From Desmodus rotundus (taxonomy: Eukaryota > Chordata > Mammalia > Chiroptera > Phyllostomidae): a stretch of 64,000 nt of DNA. Below are positions 49,001-59,520 of this stretch, piece after piece; within the stretch, counting starts at the first letter, position 1, and the number at the start of each line of letters is the position of its first letter. The stretch lies in the NCBI RefSeq assembly GCF_022682495.2, contig NC_071392.1, positions 56,445,459 to 56,509,458 of the forward strand. The letters run 5' to 3'. The notes beneath the pieces were generated by a model. That model ran no database searches, was not told the DNA's origin, and saw only the letters and a list, made by a program, of their open reading frames with translations. The position numbers were made by a program, and so were the translations under genes.

Positions 49001-49903
49001 TGCTATGAACTTCCCTCTCAGGACTGCCTTTGCTGTGTCCCATAGGTTTTGGGTTGTTGTGAGTTCATTTTCATTTGTTTCCAGAAAGTTTTTGATTTCT
49101 TCCCTAATCTCGTTCTTGACCCATTCATTGTTTAATAGCATGCTATTCAATCTCCATGTTTTTGAGTGTTTTGGGGTTTTTTTCCTTGAGGTTTGTTTCT
49201 AGTTTCAGTCCCTTGTGGTCAGAGACAATGCTTGGTATGATTTCAATTTTCTTGAATTTGTTGAGGCTTGCTTTGTGTCCTATCATGTGGTCTATCTTTG
49301 AAAAAGCTCCATGGACACTTGAAAAGAATGTGTGTTTTGCTTCTTTGGTATGAAAAGCTCTCTATATATATTAGTTAAGTCCATTTCATCTAGGATATTG
49401 TTAAGTGACACCACATCCCTGTTGATGTTTTGTTTGGAAGACCTGTCCATTTTTGACAATGGGGTGTTAGAAGCCCCTACTATAATTGTGATGCTGTTAA
49501 TATCTTTCTTGAACTCCTCCAAGATTTTCTTTATGTATTTCGGTGCTCCTATGTTGGGTGCATATATATTTACAATGTTTATGTCTTCTTGGTGGATTCT
49601 TCCTCTGAGTATTATGAAGTAACCTTCTGGGTCTCTCTTTATGGCCCTTCTTTGGAAGTCTATTTTCTCTGATATGAATATTGCTATCCCTGCTTTTTTT
49701 TTCCTGTCCGTTTGCTTGGAAAATTTGTTTCCAGCCCTTCACTTTCAGTCTGTGTAGGTCTTTTGTCCTGAGATGGGTCTCTTGTAGGCAGCATATGTGT
49801 GGGTCATGTTTTCTTATCCATTCAGCTGTTCTATGTCTTTTGATTGGATCATTTAATCTATCACGTTTAAGGTGATTATCGATAGGTAGTTATTCATTGC
49901 CAT
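46030..49903 (-). pseudogene. L1-D ORF2, broken and 3'-truncated
   Basis: Start ATG at 49903. The endonuclease motif reads 'GASNTPLSK' (49292-49522) in place of GDFN, so the catalytic aspartate is lost. An open piece at 48722-49150 (142 aa) and one at 48076-48618 (180 aa, '[22 protein letters not shown]', '[10 protein letters not shown]') cover the fingers and palm. The catalytic box FADDMI is present near 47785-47800 but in a broken frame. The C-terminal end is missing at 46030, and a SINE interrupts the frame at 46381. Confidence 0.85.
46381..46617 (-). mobile_element. VES-type SINE, minus strand, in L1-D ORF2
   Basis: T-rich start with 'agattttatttatttatttt', then 'caatgtgtggttgcctcaca', 'gcatgtgccctgactgggta' and 'ctgagctatactagccaggg'. 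This is the reverse complement of the VES body and tRNA-like head. It is flanked by imperfect 13-bp repeats CTGAGCATATTTT (46368-46380) and CTGAGCATCTTTT (46618-46630). It is younger than L1-D. Confidence 0.88.
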
Positions 49904-50005
49904 TTTTTCCTATCTGTGTTCCTCTCTCTTTCTCTTTTCCTTCCTTTTCTTAAAGCAGTCCCTTTAGCATCTCTTGAAGAGCTGGTTTGGTGGAAGCATA
50001 TTCTT

Positions 50006-50855
50006 TTAGACTTCTGGGAAACTCTTTATTTGGCCTTCTATCTTGATTGAGAACCTTGCTGGGTAAAGTAGTCTTGGATGCACGCCCTGGGTTCTCATTA
50101 CTTTGAATATTTTTTGCCATTCTCTTCTGCCTTGGAGCGTTTCCATTGAGAAGTCAGTTGCTAACCTTATGGGGGCTCCCTTGTATGTTACTTCCTGTTT
50201 CTCCCTTGTTGCCTTTAAGATCCTGTCTTTGTCTTGGAATTTTGCCATTTTAAGTATGATGTGTCTTGCAGTGGGTCTCTTTGTGTTCCTCTTGTTTGGG
50301 ACTCTCTGTGTTTCCTGGATTTGTGTGACTTTTTCTCTCCTCAGATTAGGGAAATTTTCCATCATTACTTTTTCAAACAGGTTTTCTATCCCTTGCTCTT
50401 CTTCTTCTCCTTCTGGTGTTCCTATTATATGGATATTGTTACGCTTCATGTTGTCCTGCATTTCCCTATTACCTCTTCATTCTTTCTGAGCCTCTTTTCC
50501 TTTTATTGCTCTTTCTGGGTTTTTTTTTCTACTTTGTCCTCCAGCTCACTAATCTGATCCTCTGCTTCATAAAGTGTGCGTTTCATTCCTTCTACTGTGT
50601 TCTTCAATTCAGAAATTATATTCTTCATTTCCTCTTGGCCCTTGTTTATAGTTTCTATTTCCTTTTTCCTGTTGATATAGTTTTCAGTGAGTTCATTGTA
50701 GTTTCCCTGTAGTTTCTGGTAGTTCTCTGTGAGCTCATTGATAACTATTGCTTTGGACACAATATCTGATAGTTAACTTAGCTCTTTTTCATTTGACATT
50801 GTTTCTGAGACTTCCTCCTTTCCTGTCATTTGGGTTTATTTCTTTGTCTTCCCAT
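50006..50855 (-). pseudogene. L1-D ORF1, broken but with long open C-terminal part
   Basis: Start ATG at 50855. The coiled-coil half is open at 50503-50760 ('ELTENYQKLQGNYNELTENY', then 'NTVEGMKRTLYEAEDQISEL'). The RRM and C-terminal domain are open at 50006-50461 (151 aa), with 'NNIHIIGTPEGEEEEQGIEN', 'REKVTQIQETQRV', 'ARHIILKMAKFQDKDRILKA', '[18 protein letters not shown]' and 'LHPRLLYPARFSIK'. A frameshift near 50480-50500 and changes near the start separate the halves. It ends in a stop at about 50006, some 100 bp before ORF2. It is the best preserved ORF1 RNA-binding region here. Confidence 0.85.
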
Positions 50856-53476
50856 TGTTTTTGAGGCTCTTCTTGTTATTCTCTCCTTCTTAAATTGATC
50901 TCTTTGGACTCCTGAGTTTGTGGTGTGAACTTCTATGGCAGGGGATCTGTGAGATTCAGTGGTGCAGTTTTCTTGATCTCCTGAGCTCATTGGTCTTGGG
51001 CTGTCATATGTTGGTTCTCTGTATGTCTTTGGTTTTTTATTGTTGTTGGGTTTCTCTTTTTGGGTCTTTCCCTCCAGCTGGTTATCTGAGGGTCACTTTG
51101 CCAACCACATCTTCTATTGTCTTGTGCAGGTGAAATCAAGTTGTGTTGAAGCTGGTTCTTCTGTCCGTCTGAGGTTTTGAGGCTTCTCTCTTGTTCTTGT
51201 TCAGTTGTTTGTTCTGGGTAATTTCTCTGCCATTTACTTTTAATTCCAGATTGGTCCCTGGTGGAGGTTAGTGTGGCTTCCATTCACTGCTTCACCATCT
51301 TCCTTTATCATCTGTTGGTGGATCCTTTTTTGGTGGGTTTTCTCTTCCAGCAGGTATATGGGTGTTCACAGCTCCCACCTACTCTTTTATGTGATCAGTT
51401 GGAGGGGGTAGGCAAAATGGTTTAAGACAGTGGGAGTGTATTCTAGGGAATTAAAAGTACCAACCTGTACAGAAGAGATAGGAGATCCTTTGGATAAATA
51501 TAATGTTATCAGTGATATTTCACCCAACTAGCCACTTTATAGAAAAGGTGGCAAAAAAGATAAGCCTCTTGTAAGGGGTAGGGGGAAGGATTGTGAGTTG
51601 GGTCCAGAAAATACAGAGCTTGTGGGAGGTCAGATTATGAGATATAGTGATAGTAAAGGACAGAAAATAAGCATAGTATGTTAAGAGAATAGAATTAACC
51701 ACAACAGTAATAAAGTTCCAGAGTATAGTGAAATGTGCTAAGATCTAGGAGCCATGCTGTGTAGTATTTTCAACTGTATGGAACAACAATTATTTACAAT
51801 AATTCTGAAACAATAATCATATGACAGAATGTATATGATTTGCATGACTAGAATAGGAAGTGCATGACCTAGAGTAGTGTGCTACTGGAACACAAGGAAA
51901 GTGAAAGCAGGAAAATTAAAAATACATTATGAAAGAGAGCAGAAGGAAAACCAGTCAAACTATGCAGTTGAACAAATAAAACAAAGACAGCTAAACAAAA
52001 AGAAGAGAAATAAAGAAGAATATGAATAAAATAAAAGAAGCAAAAATAATGAGGAAATAATAATAATAACACAAATAAACAATCACATGCAAGCTCTCTG
52101 GAATAGCAAAGTGAAATTTGTCTCAGTTTCTCAATTGTTGGGATTAGCCTTGTGATCCCTCTTTGGTTCAGACTCTTGTCCTTTCACATCTGGAGGTCTT
52201 ACTGTCTCACTTGTGGAAAAAAAAAAATTAAAAGGAAAAGAAAAAAGTATGTATAGAAAGAAAAGCCTCCTGCTGACTTTAAACAGCCACGGCCATGCAG
52301 TTTCTGCTGGTCTTCCTGTCTGTAGCAGGCTGAGTGAGGTTAGGTTTCACTTATTCTCCCTTCCTTTGGTTTTTGAGAAGATGTGGGCCAGGTCTGGACC
52401 ACACACTTCACAGTCGCCCAGCCTGTAGCCTAGTTCCTCAGTTTGCTGCTGGGTCCCCAGTGCCCTTCTCTTCCAGGCCACCCCCCGTCAATCCACCATT
52501 TGTGCTGTCCTTGAGGTGCACCAATAAAGGGCAACTCACACACCACCTTCTAGCTCTTTGCTGTCCTAGGTGCTAGGCACTCGCAAAGTCTTTTCAGGGT
52601 AGTTCAGCTCCCCCACTGTGTTAACTCATTCTGGAGACTGCTGACTCCCTGTACCCTGTTGCTCTGCTCTGCGGGGGGCACCTCCTCCTTCTTAGCAAGC
52701 CAGTCCAGCTGCATGGGGTGGGGGCACCTCTTTAGCTGTGGGGGTGGGTGTTGGAGCTCAGCAGAGGCAGCTGAGGCAGTGGTAGGGGCACACTGCAGTG
52801 GTGGGGTTGTGGCTAAAGCTGCAGCTCTGCAGTTGCAAGGGAGTGGCTGGGTCAGAGGGGCAGCTGCTGCAGGAGACTTCCCTAACCAGCCACTGAGAGC
52901 CTCTTTTTCAAACAAAATCCTCCTGTTCAATCCTGTTGCTCCTGACAAGTGCCAGGTGTCTCACACAGCCCAACTTTCCAACCAGACTGGAGACTATCCT
53001 GGTCAGGGTGTGTCATGGCCCAACTATGCTCCCTTTTCCAAGCATCACCTGGCTTCCCAATTTCTCTGGTAATGGCCCAGCCAGCGTCCACAGTCTCATC
53101 AGGTGCACACCACCCCTGTGTGTCTGCCACTTTCATTTTTATCCCCCGCTAGTGACTTCAAGCATCCAGGTCCACCCTGATGCCATTCTATCTTCCCTGT
53201 TTGGCACAGGAGGGATCTGTTGACCTGGCTCTCTTCCAAGACTTCTCTGACAGGCCTGGCAGACAGTGGGCCTAGGCCTGCAGCAGCCCTGGTACCTGTA
53301 CTGGTCCCAGGGACATTACGGTCCCCCCAAAATCTACTTACCATCTGTTTTTCAATGTCCTTTACAATTTTGGCCTCCAACCTTCATATATTCTGGGATA
53401 CTCTTGGCTGTTCACTCTGTTCCTCAGAAGATTGGCCATGTGTTCCAACTGTGTGCAGGGGAAAGTGGACTCTGAT
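50856..53476 (-). promoter_or_regulatory. L1-D 5' UTR (about 2.6 kb)
   Basis: Contains, from ORF1 outward: a G/T-rich block matching L1-A and L1-B, an A-rich cassette (51380-52089), 'aaagtgaaatttgtctcagt' (matches L1-B 13295-13320 in reverse), a 'ccttctagctctttgctgtc' block (matches L1-B near 12720), then GC-rich sequence with CAG/CTG-rich stretches (52740-52880) to the 5' end. Open frames such as 52659-53072 are incidental. Promoter role is inferred. Confidence 0.65.
51380..52089 (-). repeat. A-rich 5' UTR cassette of L1-D (about 710 bp)
   Basis: Compared with L1-B, where 'ctcccacc' is joined almost directly to 'caagctctg' (reverse of 13325-13350), L1-D has about 710 bp between the same anchors ('ctcccacc' ending at 51379 and 'caagctct' starting at 52090). 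The segment is A-rich on the plus strand and has no long open frame with motif support. Confidence 0.65.
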
Positions 53477-53477
53477 T

Positions 53478-53690
53478 CCTCATATGGACACTTTTGACAT
53501 TTGGAGCCAGATAATTATTTGTCTTGTTGGCCATCCTGCTCACTGTAAGCTCTCTAGCAACATCTTTGACCTGTGCCCATTACATGTTAATAGCATATTC
53601 CCAAAATTATTACAGTAAAATAAATATGTGTCCAGATGTTGGCAAATGTCCCTTGAGGGACAAAATTACCCCCAACTGAGGACAACTTAT
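53478..53690 (-). mobile_element. MER20 (hAT-Charlie) element, minus strand
   Basis: Reverse complement of the MER20 pattern: 'tgacatttggagccagataa' then 'ttatttgt', 'tctctagcaacatctttgac', 'ggcaaatgtcccttgaggga' then 'caaaattacccccaactgag'. About 210 bp, close to the full length of this non-autonomous DNA transposon. Known in eutherians generally. Confidence 0.85.
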
Positions 53691-55124
53691 ATGGATGGTA
53701 CCTAATCCATGAGTGTGGGTGAATACAGAAAGTATGACAAAAAGAGGTCTCAGGATAGAATACTGAAGGAAACACACTATTTATGGACCAAATATGAAAG
53801 GAAACCCCACAAAGAAGACTGGGATGGAGTGGTCAGAGAAGTAAGGGAAAAACACAGAAACTAAGGGAAAAATGTTTCAGTGAAAGAGATGTAATCTCTT
53901 GGGCAAATGTAGCTAAGAGATTGATTAAAAGAAAGCCTAAAAATTTGCCTTCCATTTAAGAGCTAGAATGTCATTAACAACTTCACTGAAAATATTATTT
54001 GTGGAATAGTAGACAGAGATCTTAAGGCAGTGGGGTGAAAAGCAAATGAATTTATATTACATTGTTGTATTATTTTATCTGGCCAGACAGGGCAGACCAA
54101 GCAAGAGAATGTGGCCCATGAAAAAGATCTTGTATTTGGGTTTTGAAAGAAGATTCAAGGGACAGTCCAGTGGCAATCTGAAGCTAATGATATTTACAAG
54201 AGAGTGAGTAAAGTGAGACACCATGAAATGTAAACTGGATAATTGAACAAATTATTACAAGAGAAAATTGGCATAAAACAGAATTGAACATGAGAAAGTA
54301 GAGATTTTATATTAAAGGTCTCTATGAATACTAGGAGGGGGTAAAGTAAGAATTACTGAGGGAAAGATTTAAATTGTACATTAGTAGAATAATCAATAAC
54401 AAAATCAGACCTTGTTATCTTTAACTCTAAGTTCAAGGAGTTAACCTAGACACCCCCAGTATTCCTTTAAACTTGATTAATATAGAGCAGTAAGAGCCTT
54501 CCTCAGACAGAAGTATGATTGTAGGAAATGAAAGATATTATGTATATTGAATTTATGTTTATGAAATTTACTGATATCAAGATGTTCTTAGGTTTCTCTT
54601 TGATTTGGGGCTATCCTGATTTTGATGCTATACATTTGAAGTTACAAGTTAAGGTATTTTATTCCCAACAATTAGGTCTAATCAACTTTAATAGATTATT
54701 TAGTTTAGAAAGAGAAAATCTTAGAAACATAAGAAACATTTGGGAGGATCAATAGCTTTACTTTGAAGAGAAGCATACATTCTGAAGAAATAGAAAGATC
54801 AGGCCACTTTGACTTTTGTGGTCTTTCTTCCATCTTAGCATACTTTTCTTCTGTATGGTATTCCTTTATCCCTTATGATCTTTTTTGATATGTCTTCAAC
54901 AATAAAGGATTAAATGTTTTTATCATAAACAAAAATGGGAAGGCTATACAAGGTCAGGTAGTATGGAGGACACACACATCTGCCTTTGCCTTCTTACACT
55001 CCAGGCAGATATCATTAATTGCACTTTCTTCCAGAACCAGAACATATGCTTATAGCCATGACTTTCACCTCTGGTTGAGAAACAGTATCACTTGTGGAGA
55101 TTAAAAAGGATTAAAAAAGCTCCT
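53691..55124. other. Unassigned DNA
   Basis: No repeat, exon or RNA gene was recognised. The frame 54528-54755 (75 aa) has no domain motif. Confidence 0.4.
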
Positions 55125-55428
55125 CAGGCCTCAGAGAGACGAAAATTAAAACCATAGTGAGATACTACTTCACACAGGTTAGAATGGCCATCATAAACAA
55201 ATCAACAAATAACAAGTGCTGACGAGGTTGTGGAGAAAAGGGAATCTAGTTCATTGTTGGTGGGAATGCAGACTGGTGCAGCCACTGTGAAAAACAGTAT
55301 AGAATTTCCTCAAAAAATGAAAAATGGAACAGCCTCTGGGATTATACCCTTAGAATCCTGAAACAACAATTCAAAAGGACCAATGCACCCCAATGTTCAT
55401 AATAGTGTTATTTACAATAGCCAAGTAC
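55125..55428 (+). mobile_element. L1 ORF2 C-terminal fragment, inverted relative to L1-E
   Basis: Plus-strand ORF2 sequence ('gaatggccatcataaacaaa', 'ttggtgggaatgcagactgg', 'tttacaatagccaagtacat') stops at 55428. Minus-strand L1-E begins there at an ORF2 position several hundred bp further upstream. It has no 3' UTR. The tail-to-tail layout is not the order made by twin priming. Confidence 0.8.
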
Positions 55429-56164
55429 ATGAACATGGCATATTCTTCCATTTATATGTGTCTTCCTTAATTTCTTTCTTTAGTATTGTGTAATTTTCTG
55501 AGTACAGGTCTTTTACCTCCTTGGTTAGGTTTATTCCTAGGTACTTTATTTTTATTCCTGCTATATCAAATGGGATTTTTTTTCCTGATTTCTGTCGCTG
55601 ATGTTTCATTGTTGGTATACAGGAATGCCTTTGATTTCTGAGTATTGACTTTGTATCTCACGGTTTTGCCAAATTCACTTATTAGATCAAGTAGTTTTCT
55701 GGTGGTCTCTGCAGGGTTTTCTATGTATGCTATCGGGTCATCTGCAGACAATGACAGTTTTACTACCCCTTTTCAAATTTGGATGCCTTATTTCTTTTTA
55801 TTGTCTGATTGCTGTGGTTAGTACTTCCAATACTATGTTAAATAGAAGTGTTGAAAGTGGATATCCTTGTCTTGTTTCTGATTTTAAAGGGAAAGCTCTA
55901 AGTTTTTGCCCATCGAGTGGCTGTAGGTCTCTCATATTGGCTTTTATTATGTTAAGGAATTCTCCCTTTATTCCCAGTTTATTGAGGGTTTTTTAAAATC
56001 ATAAATGGGTCTGTACCTTAGCAAATGCTTTTTCTGCATCTATTGATATGATCATGTGATTTTTCTTTCCTTTTGTTTATGTGATGTATTACATTTATTG
56101 ATTTGCAAATATTGTACCATCTGTGTATTCTTGGGCTGAATCCCGCTTGATCATGGTGTATGAT

Positions 56165-56752
56165 TCTAGGGAACTGTTCCACATGTTGGAAATGTAGCCC
56201 AGCTCCCACTTGGAAAAGCCAGTGGGGAGTGAGGTCTGGCACAGAGGACCTATGCCCATGGACAGGTTCTCCCATGGGAAATCAGGCCTGCATTGTACCT
56301 AGGCTACTATGAGACTTGCTTTTGCTAAAACTCTCTCACCTTGGATTGAGGCAGTAAATGTTTACTGAGTGTCTTTAACTTCCTAAAATCTGTGCTAAAC
56401 CTCCCAAGTATAAACTGTAACCAGTTAAACCACGTTTCCCCTTGATATGTAACATCCTTCTCTTTGAAGTAATTAGCAACATTCTTTCCTTTGTTGTCTG
56501 TAAAAGGTAATCACCTACAGTGAACCTGTGCATAGTAAATGAGGACCATCCTCTATGTAATGTGCCCAGAAAAGCAATAAAAGCCTGTCCAGGCAGGGGT
56601 TGGGCTGTCTTGGGCTGTCTCTGGGCCTCTTGCCCTCTCTCACTTAGAGAATGGCCATGCCATCCCTTTTTCTGCACAGGATTTCTGTAGTCCCTGTGAA
56701 TTTGTCCATTGCCGCCACAACACATGGATCCCGCAGGCCTGGATCCACATCA
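56165..56752 (+). mobile_element. LTR-like insertion in L1-E
   Basis: A 588-bp non-L1 block splits ORF2 sequence that is otherwise continuous ('tcatggtgtatgat' | 'tatgatctttttaatg'). TATGAT is duplicated exactly at both edges (56159-56164 and 56753-56758), a 6-bp target duplication. It contains AATAAA at 56576-56581 followed by a CT-rich U5-like part and ends in CA. The left edge reads TCTAGG where TG would be expected, so the exact left boundary or a terminal mutation is uncertain. It most likely is a solo LTR of a class II-type endogenous retrovirus. No retroviral genes are attached. Confidence 0.7.
56576..56581 (+). promoter_or_regulatory. Polyadenylation signal AATAAA in LTR-like insert
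   Basis: AATAAA in 'agcaataaaagcctgtcc', at the position expected for an LTR R region. Confidence 0.6.
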
Positions 56753-57322
56753 TATGATCTTTTTAATGTATTGCTGCATGCAGATTGACAATATTTTGTT
56801 AAGGGTTTTAGTGTCTATCTTCATCAGCGATATTGGCCTGCAGTTTTCTTTCTTTGGTCTTTATCTGGTTTGGGGATTAGGATGATGCTGGCTTTATAAA
56901 AAGTGTTTGAGAGTCTTCCATTTTCTTGGATGTTTTGGAATAGTCTGTGAAGGATAGGGGTTAGGTCTTCCTTAAATGCTTTGTAAAATGCTCTTGTGAA
57001 ACCATCCAGTCCAGGGCTTTTGTGTGTCAGGAGTTTTTTTATTACTGCTTCAATTTCATCTGCTGCATTGGTCTGTTCAGGTTTTCTGCTTCTTCTTCAT
57101 TCAGTTTTGGAAGATTTCAATTTTCTAGAAATTTGTCCATTTCACCTGGGTTTTCAAATTTCTTGGCATATATTCTTCATAGTAATTTCCTACAATCCTT
57201 TGCATTTCTGCGATATCAGTGGTAATCTGTCCTATTTCATTTCTCATTGTGTTTATTTGGGTCCTCTCTCTTTTTTTCTTGATGAGTCTGCTTAAAGCCT
57301 TGTCGATTTTGTTTATCTTTTC

Positions 57323-57483
57323 TTTTTTGTTGTTGTTTTTTATTTTTTATTTTATTTTTTTAATTTTAATTTTTATTGTTATTCAATTACAGCTGTGTGC
57401 CTTTTCTCCCCATCCCTCCACCCCACCCCAACCAAAACCCCCTCCCTCCCCCACCTCCACCCTCCCCCTTGCTTTTGTCCATG
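57323..57483 (-). mobile_element. Short L1 3' UTR insertion (161 bp) in L1-E ORF2
   Basis: T-rich tail, 'ttgttattcaattacagctg', 'tgccttttctccccatccct' and a C-rich tract: the last about 120 bp of the L1 3' UTR in minus orientation. Exact 14-bp repeats TTGTTTATCTTTTC flank it (57309-57322 and 57484-57497). It is an extremely 5'-truncated insertion, later than L1-E. Confidence 0.92.
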
Positions 57484-58680
57484 TTGTTTATCTTTTCAAA
57501 GAACCTATTGATCCTTAGAATTGTTTCATTAGTCTCTACATTGTTTAATTCTGCTCTGATCTTGGTTAGTTCCTTCCTTGTACTTGCTCTGGGCTGTCTG
57601 TGTTGTTCCTCAAGTTTTTGTAGGTGTAGGGTTAGGTTGTTTAGTTGAAATGTTTCTATCTTTTATAAGGAGGCCTGTATCACTATGAACTTCCATCCCA
57701 GTACTGCCTTCACTATGTCCCATCAGTTTTGGACTGTTGTGAGTCCATTTTGATTTATTCAAGAAACATTTTGATTTTTTTGTTGATCTCATTCTTAACC
57801 CATTCATTGTTTAATAACATGCTGTTCAATCGCCATGTGTTTGAGTGGTTTTGAGTTTTCTCCTTGGGGTTGGTTTGTAATCTCAGGCCTTTGTGGTCTG
57901 AGAAGATGCTTTCTATGATATCAGTTGTCTTGAATTTGTTGAAGTTTGTTTTGTGGGCTATCATGTGGTCCATCTTTGAAAATTTTCCATGTGGATTTTG
58001 CTTCTTTGGGATGAATGATTGTATATATATCAATTAAGTCCATTTGATCTAGGGCCTTGTTCAATGCTGCAATATCCTTGTTGATATTTTGTTTGGAAGA
58101 ACTATCGATTTTTACATTGGGGTTTTGAGAAACCCTAGTATAAGTGTGTTATTGTCCATATCTTTCTTGAAGTCTTCCAAAATTTTCCTTATGTATTTTT
58201 GTTCTCTTATGTTGGGTACATATATTTTTATGATGTTTATATCTTCTTGATGATTCTTCTCTTGAGTATCATGAAGTGTCTTTCTGGGTCTCTTTTTATG
58301 GCCTTTTTTTGAAGTATATTTTGTGAGATATAAGTAATGCTACCCTAGGTTTATTTTTGGTCTATTTGCATGGAATATTTTTTTCCAGCCCTTCACTTTC
58401 AGGCTGTGTAGGTCTTTTGTTCTGAGGTGGGTCTCTTGTAGACAGCATATGTGTAGTTCATGTTTTCTCATCCATTCAGCTATTGCATGTCTTTTGATTG
58501 GTATGTTTAGTTATTTACATTTAAGTTCATTATTGATAGGTACTTATTCATTGCCATTTTTCTCCTTTTGTACCTTTGTTCCTTTCTCTCACTGTTTTTC
58601 TTCCTCTTCTTAAAGTAGTGCCTTTAGCATATCTTGCATTCCTGGTTTGGTGGAGGCATATTCTTTTTAGCTTTTTTTGT

Positions 58681-59520
58681 TCAGAAGCTCCTTATTTGGC
58701 CTTCCATTTTAATTGAGAGCCTTGCTGAATAGAGTAGTCTTAGTTGCAGGCTTTTGTTTTTCATTACTTGGAATATTTCTTGCCATTCCCTTCTGGCTTG
58801 TAATGTTTCTGTTGAGAAGTAGTAAGCTGCTAGCCTTGTCAAGGCTCCCTTGTATGTTACTTTCTGTTCCACCCTTGCTGCCTTTTAAATGCGCTCTTTT
58901 TCTTTAAATTTTGCCAATTATCATGTGTCTTGCACTGGGACTCTTTGGGTGCCTTTTGTTTGGGACCCTGTCTGCTTTCTGGATATATGTGGTTTCTTCT
59001 GTCATCAAATTAGGAAAGTTTTCATTACTTTTCAAACAAGTTTTCTATCCATTGCTCCTCTTTTTCTCCTTCTGGTATCCCCATTATATGGATTTTTTTT
59101 CAGTTTCATGTTGTCCTGCATTTCCCTTAACCCCTCTTTGTTCTTTTACAGTATTTTTCTTCCTCTTTTGGGGAGACTTTGTCTACTTTGTTCTCCAGGT
59201 CACTGACTCAATCCTCTGCTTCACTGAGACAGCTTTTGATTCCTTTTACTGTGTTCTTTAACTCAGAAAAATGCACTCTTCATTTATTCTTTGCCCTTGT
59301 TGTTGTTTTCTATGTCCTTTTTTATGCTGTTGTAGTTTGCAGTAAGTTCCACATAGTTTCCCTGTAGTTTTTGGTAGTTTGCACTGAGTTCATGGAGCTT
59401 CCTTGTAACCATTGCTTTGAAATCAGTGTCTGATAGTGGACTTGTGTCTATTGCATTTAGCATTCTTTCTGAGGATTCCACTTTTCCTTTAGATTGGGTG
59501 TTGTTTCTTTGCCTTCCCAC
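58681..59520 (-). pseudogene. L1-E ORF1, broken, start codon lost
   Basis: The conserved start Met-Gly-Arg-Gln-Arg-Asn is at 59520, but the codon is GTG, not ATG. An open piece at 59284-59520 covers the coiled-coil start ('LSANYQKLQGNYVELTANYN'). The C-terminal end is open at 58681-58872 ('VTYKGALTRLAAYYFSTETL', 'LLYSARLSIKMEGQIRSF'). The middle (RRM) is frameshifted. Confidence 0.75.

Larger units (their letters stand above)
46030..53476 (-). mobile_element. L1-D: long LINE-1, minus strand, lacking its 3' end
   Basis: On the minus strand it has a nearly complete 5' UTR (ending at about 53476, some 25 bp short of the canonical terminus), ORF1, the ORF1-ORF2 spacer and most of ORF2. It stops abruptly at 46030 inside the ORF2 C-terminal region with no 3' UTR and no polyT. 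The right flank is MER20. A VES SINE is inserted at 46381-46617. L1 insertions normally keep the 3' end, so loss of the 3' end implies a later deletion or an unusual insertion route. Confidence 0.85.
55429..58557 (-). pseudogene. L1-E ORF2, broken, 3'-truncated and twice interrupted
   Basis: Start ATG at 58557. The endonuclease end is open at 57755-58033 ('KFSKMDHMIAHKTNFNKFKT', 'SDHKGLRLQTNP'). The reverse-transcriptase catalytic region near 55735-55750 reads 'MSADDPIAYIENP', so the FADD box is now SADD. Many stops and frameshifts. Two later insertions split the frame, and the end of ORF2 is missing or inverted at 55125-55428. Confidence 0.8.

Noticed and set aside
52659..53072. 137-aa alanine/glycine-rich open frame
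   Set aside because: It lies within the CAG/CTG-rich part of the L1-D 5' UTR and has no domain; compositional artefact.
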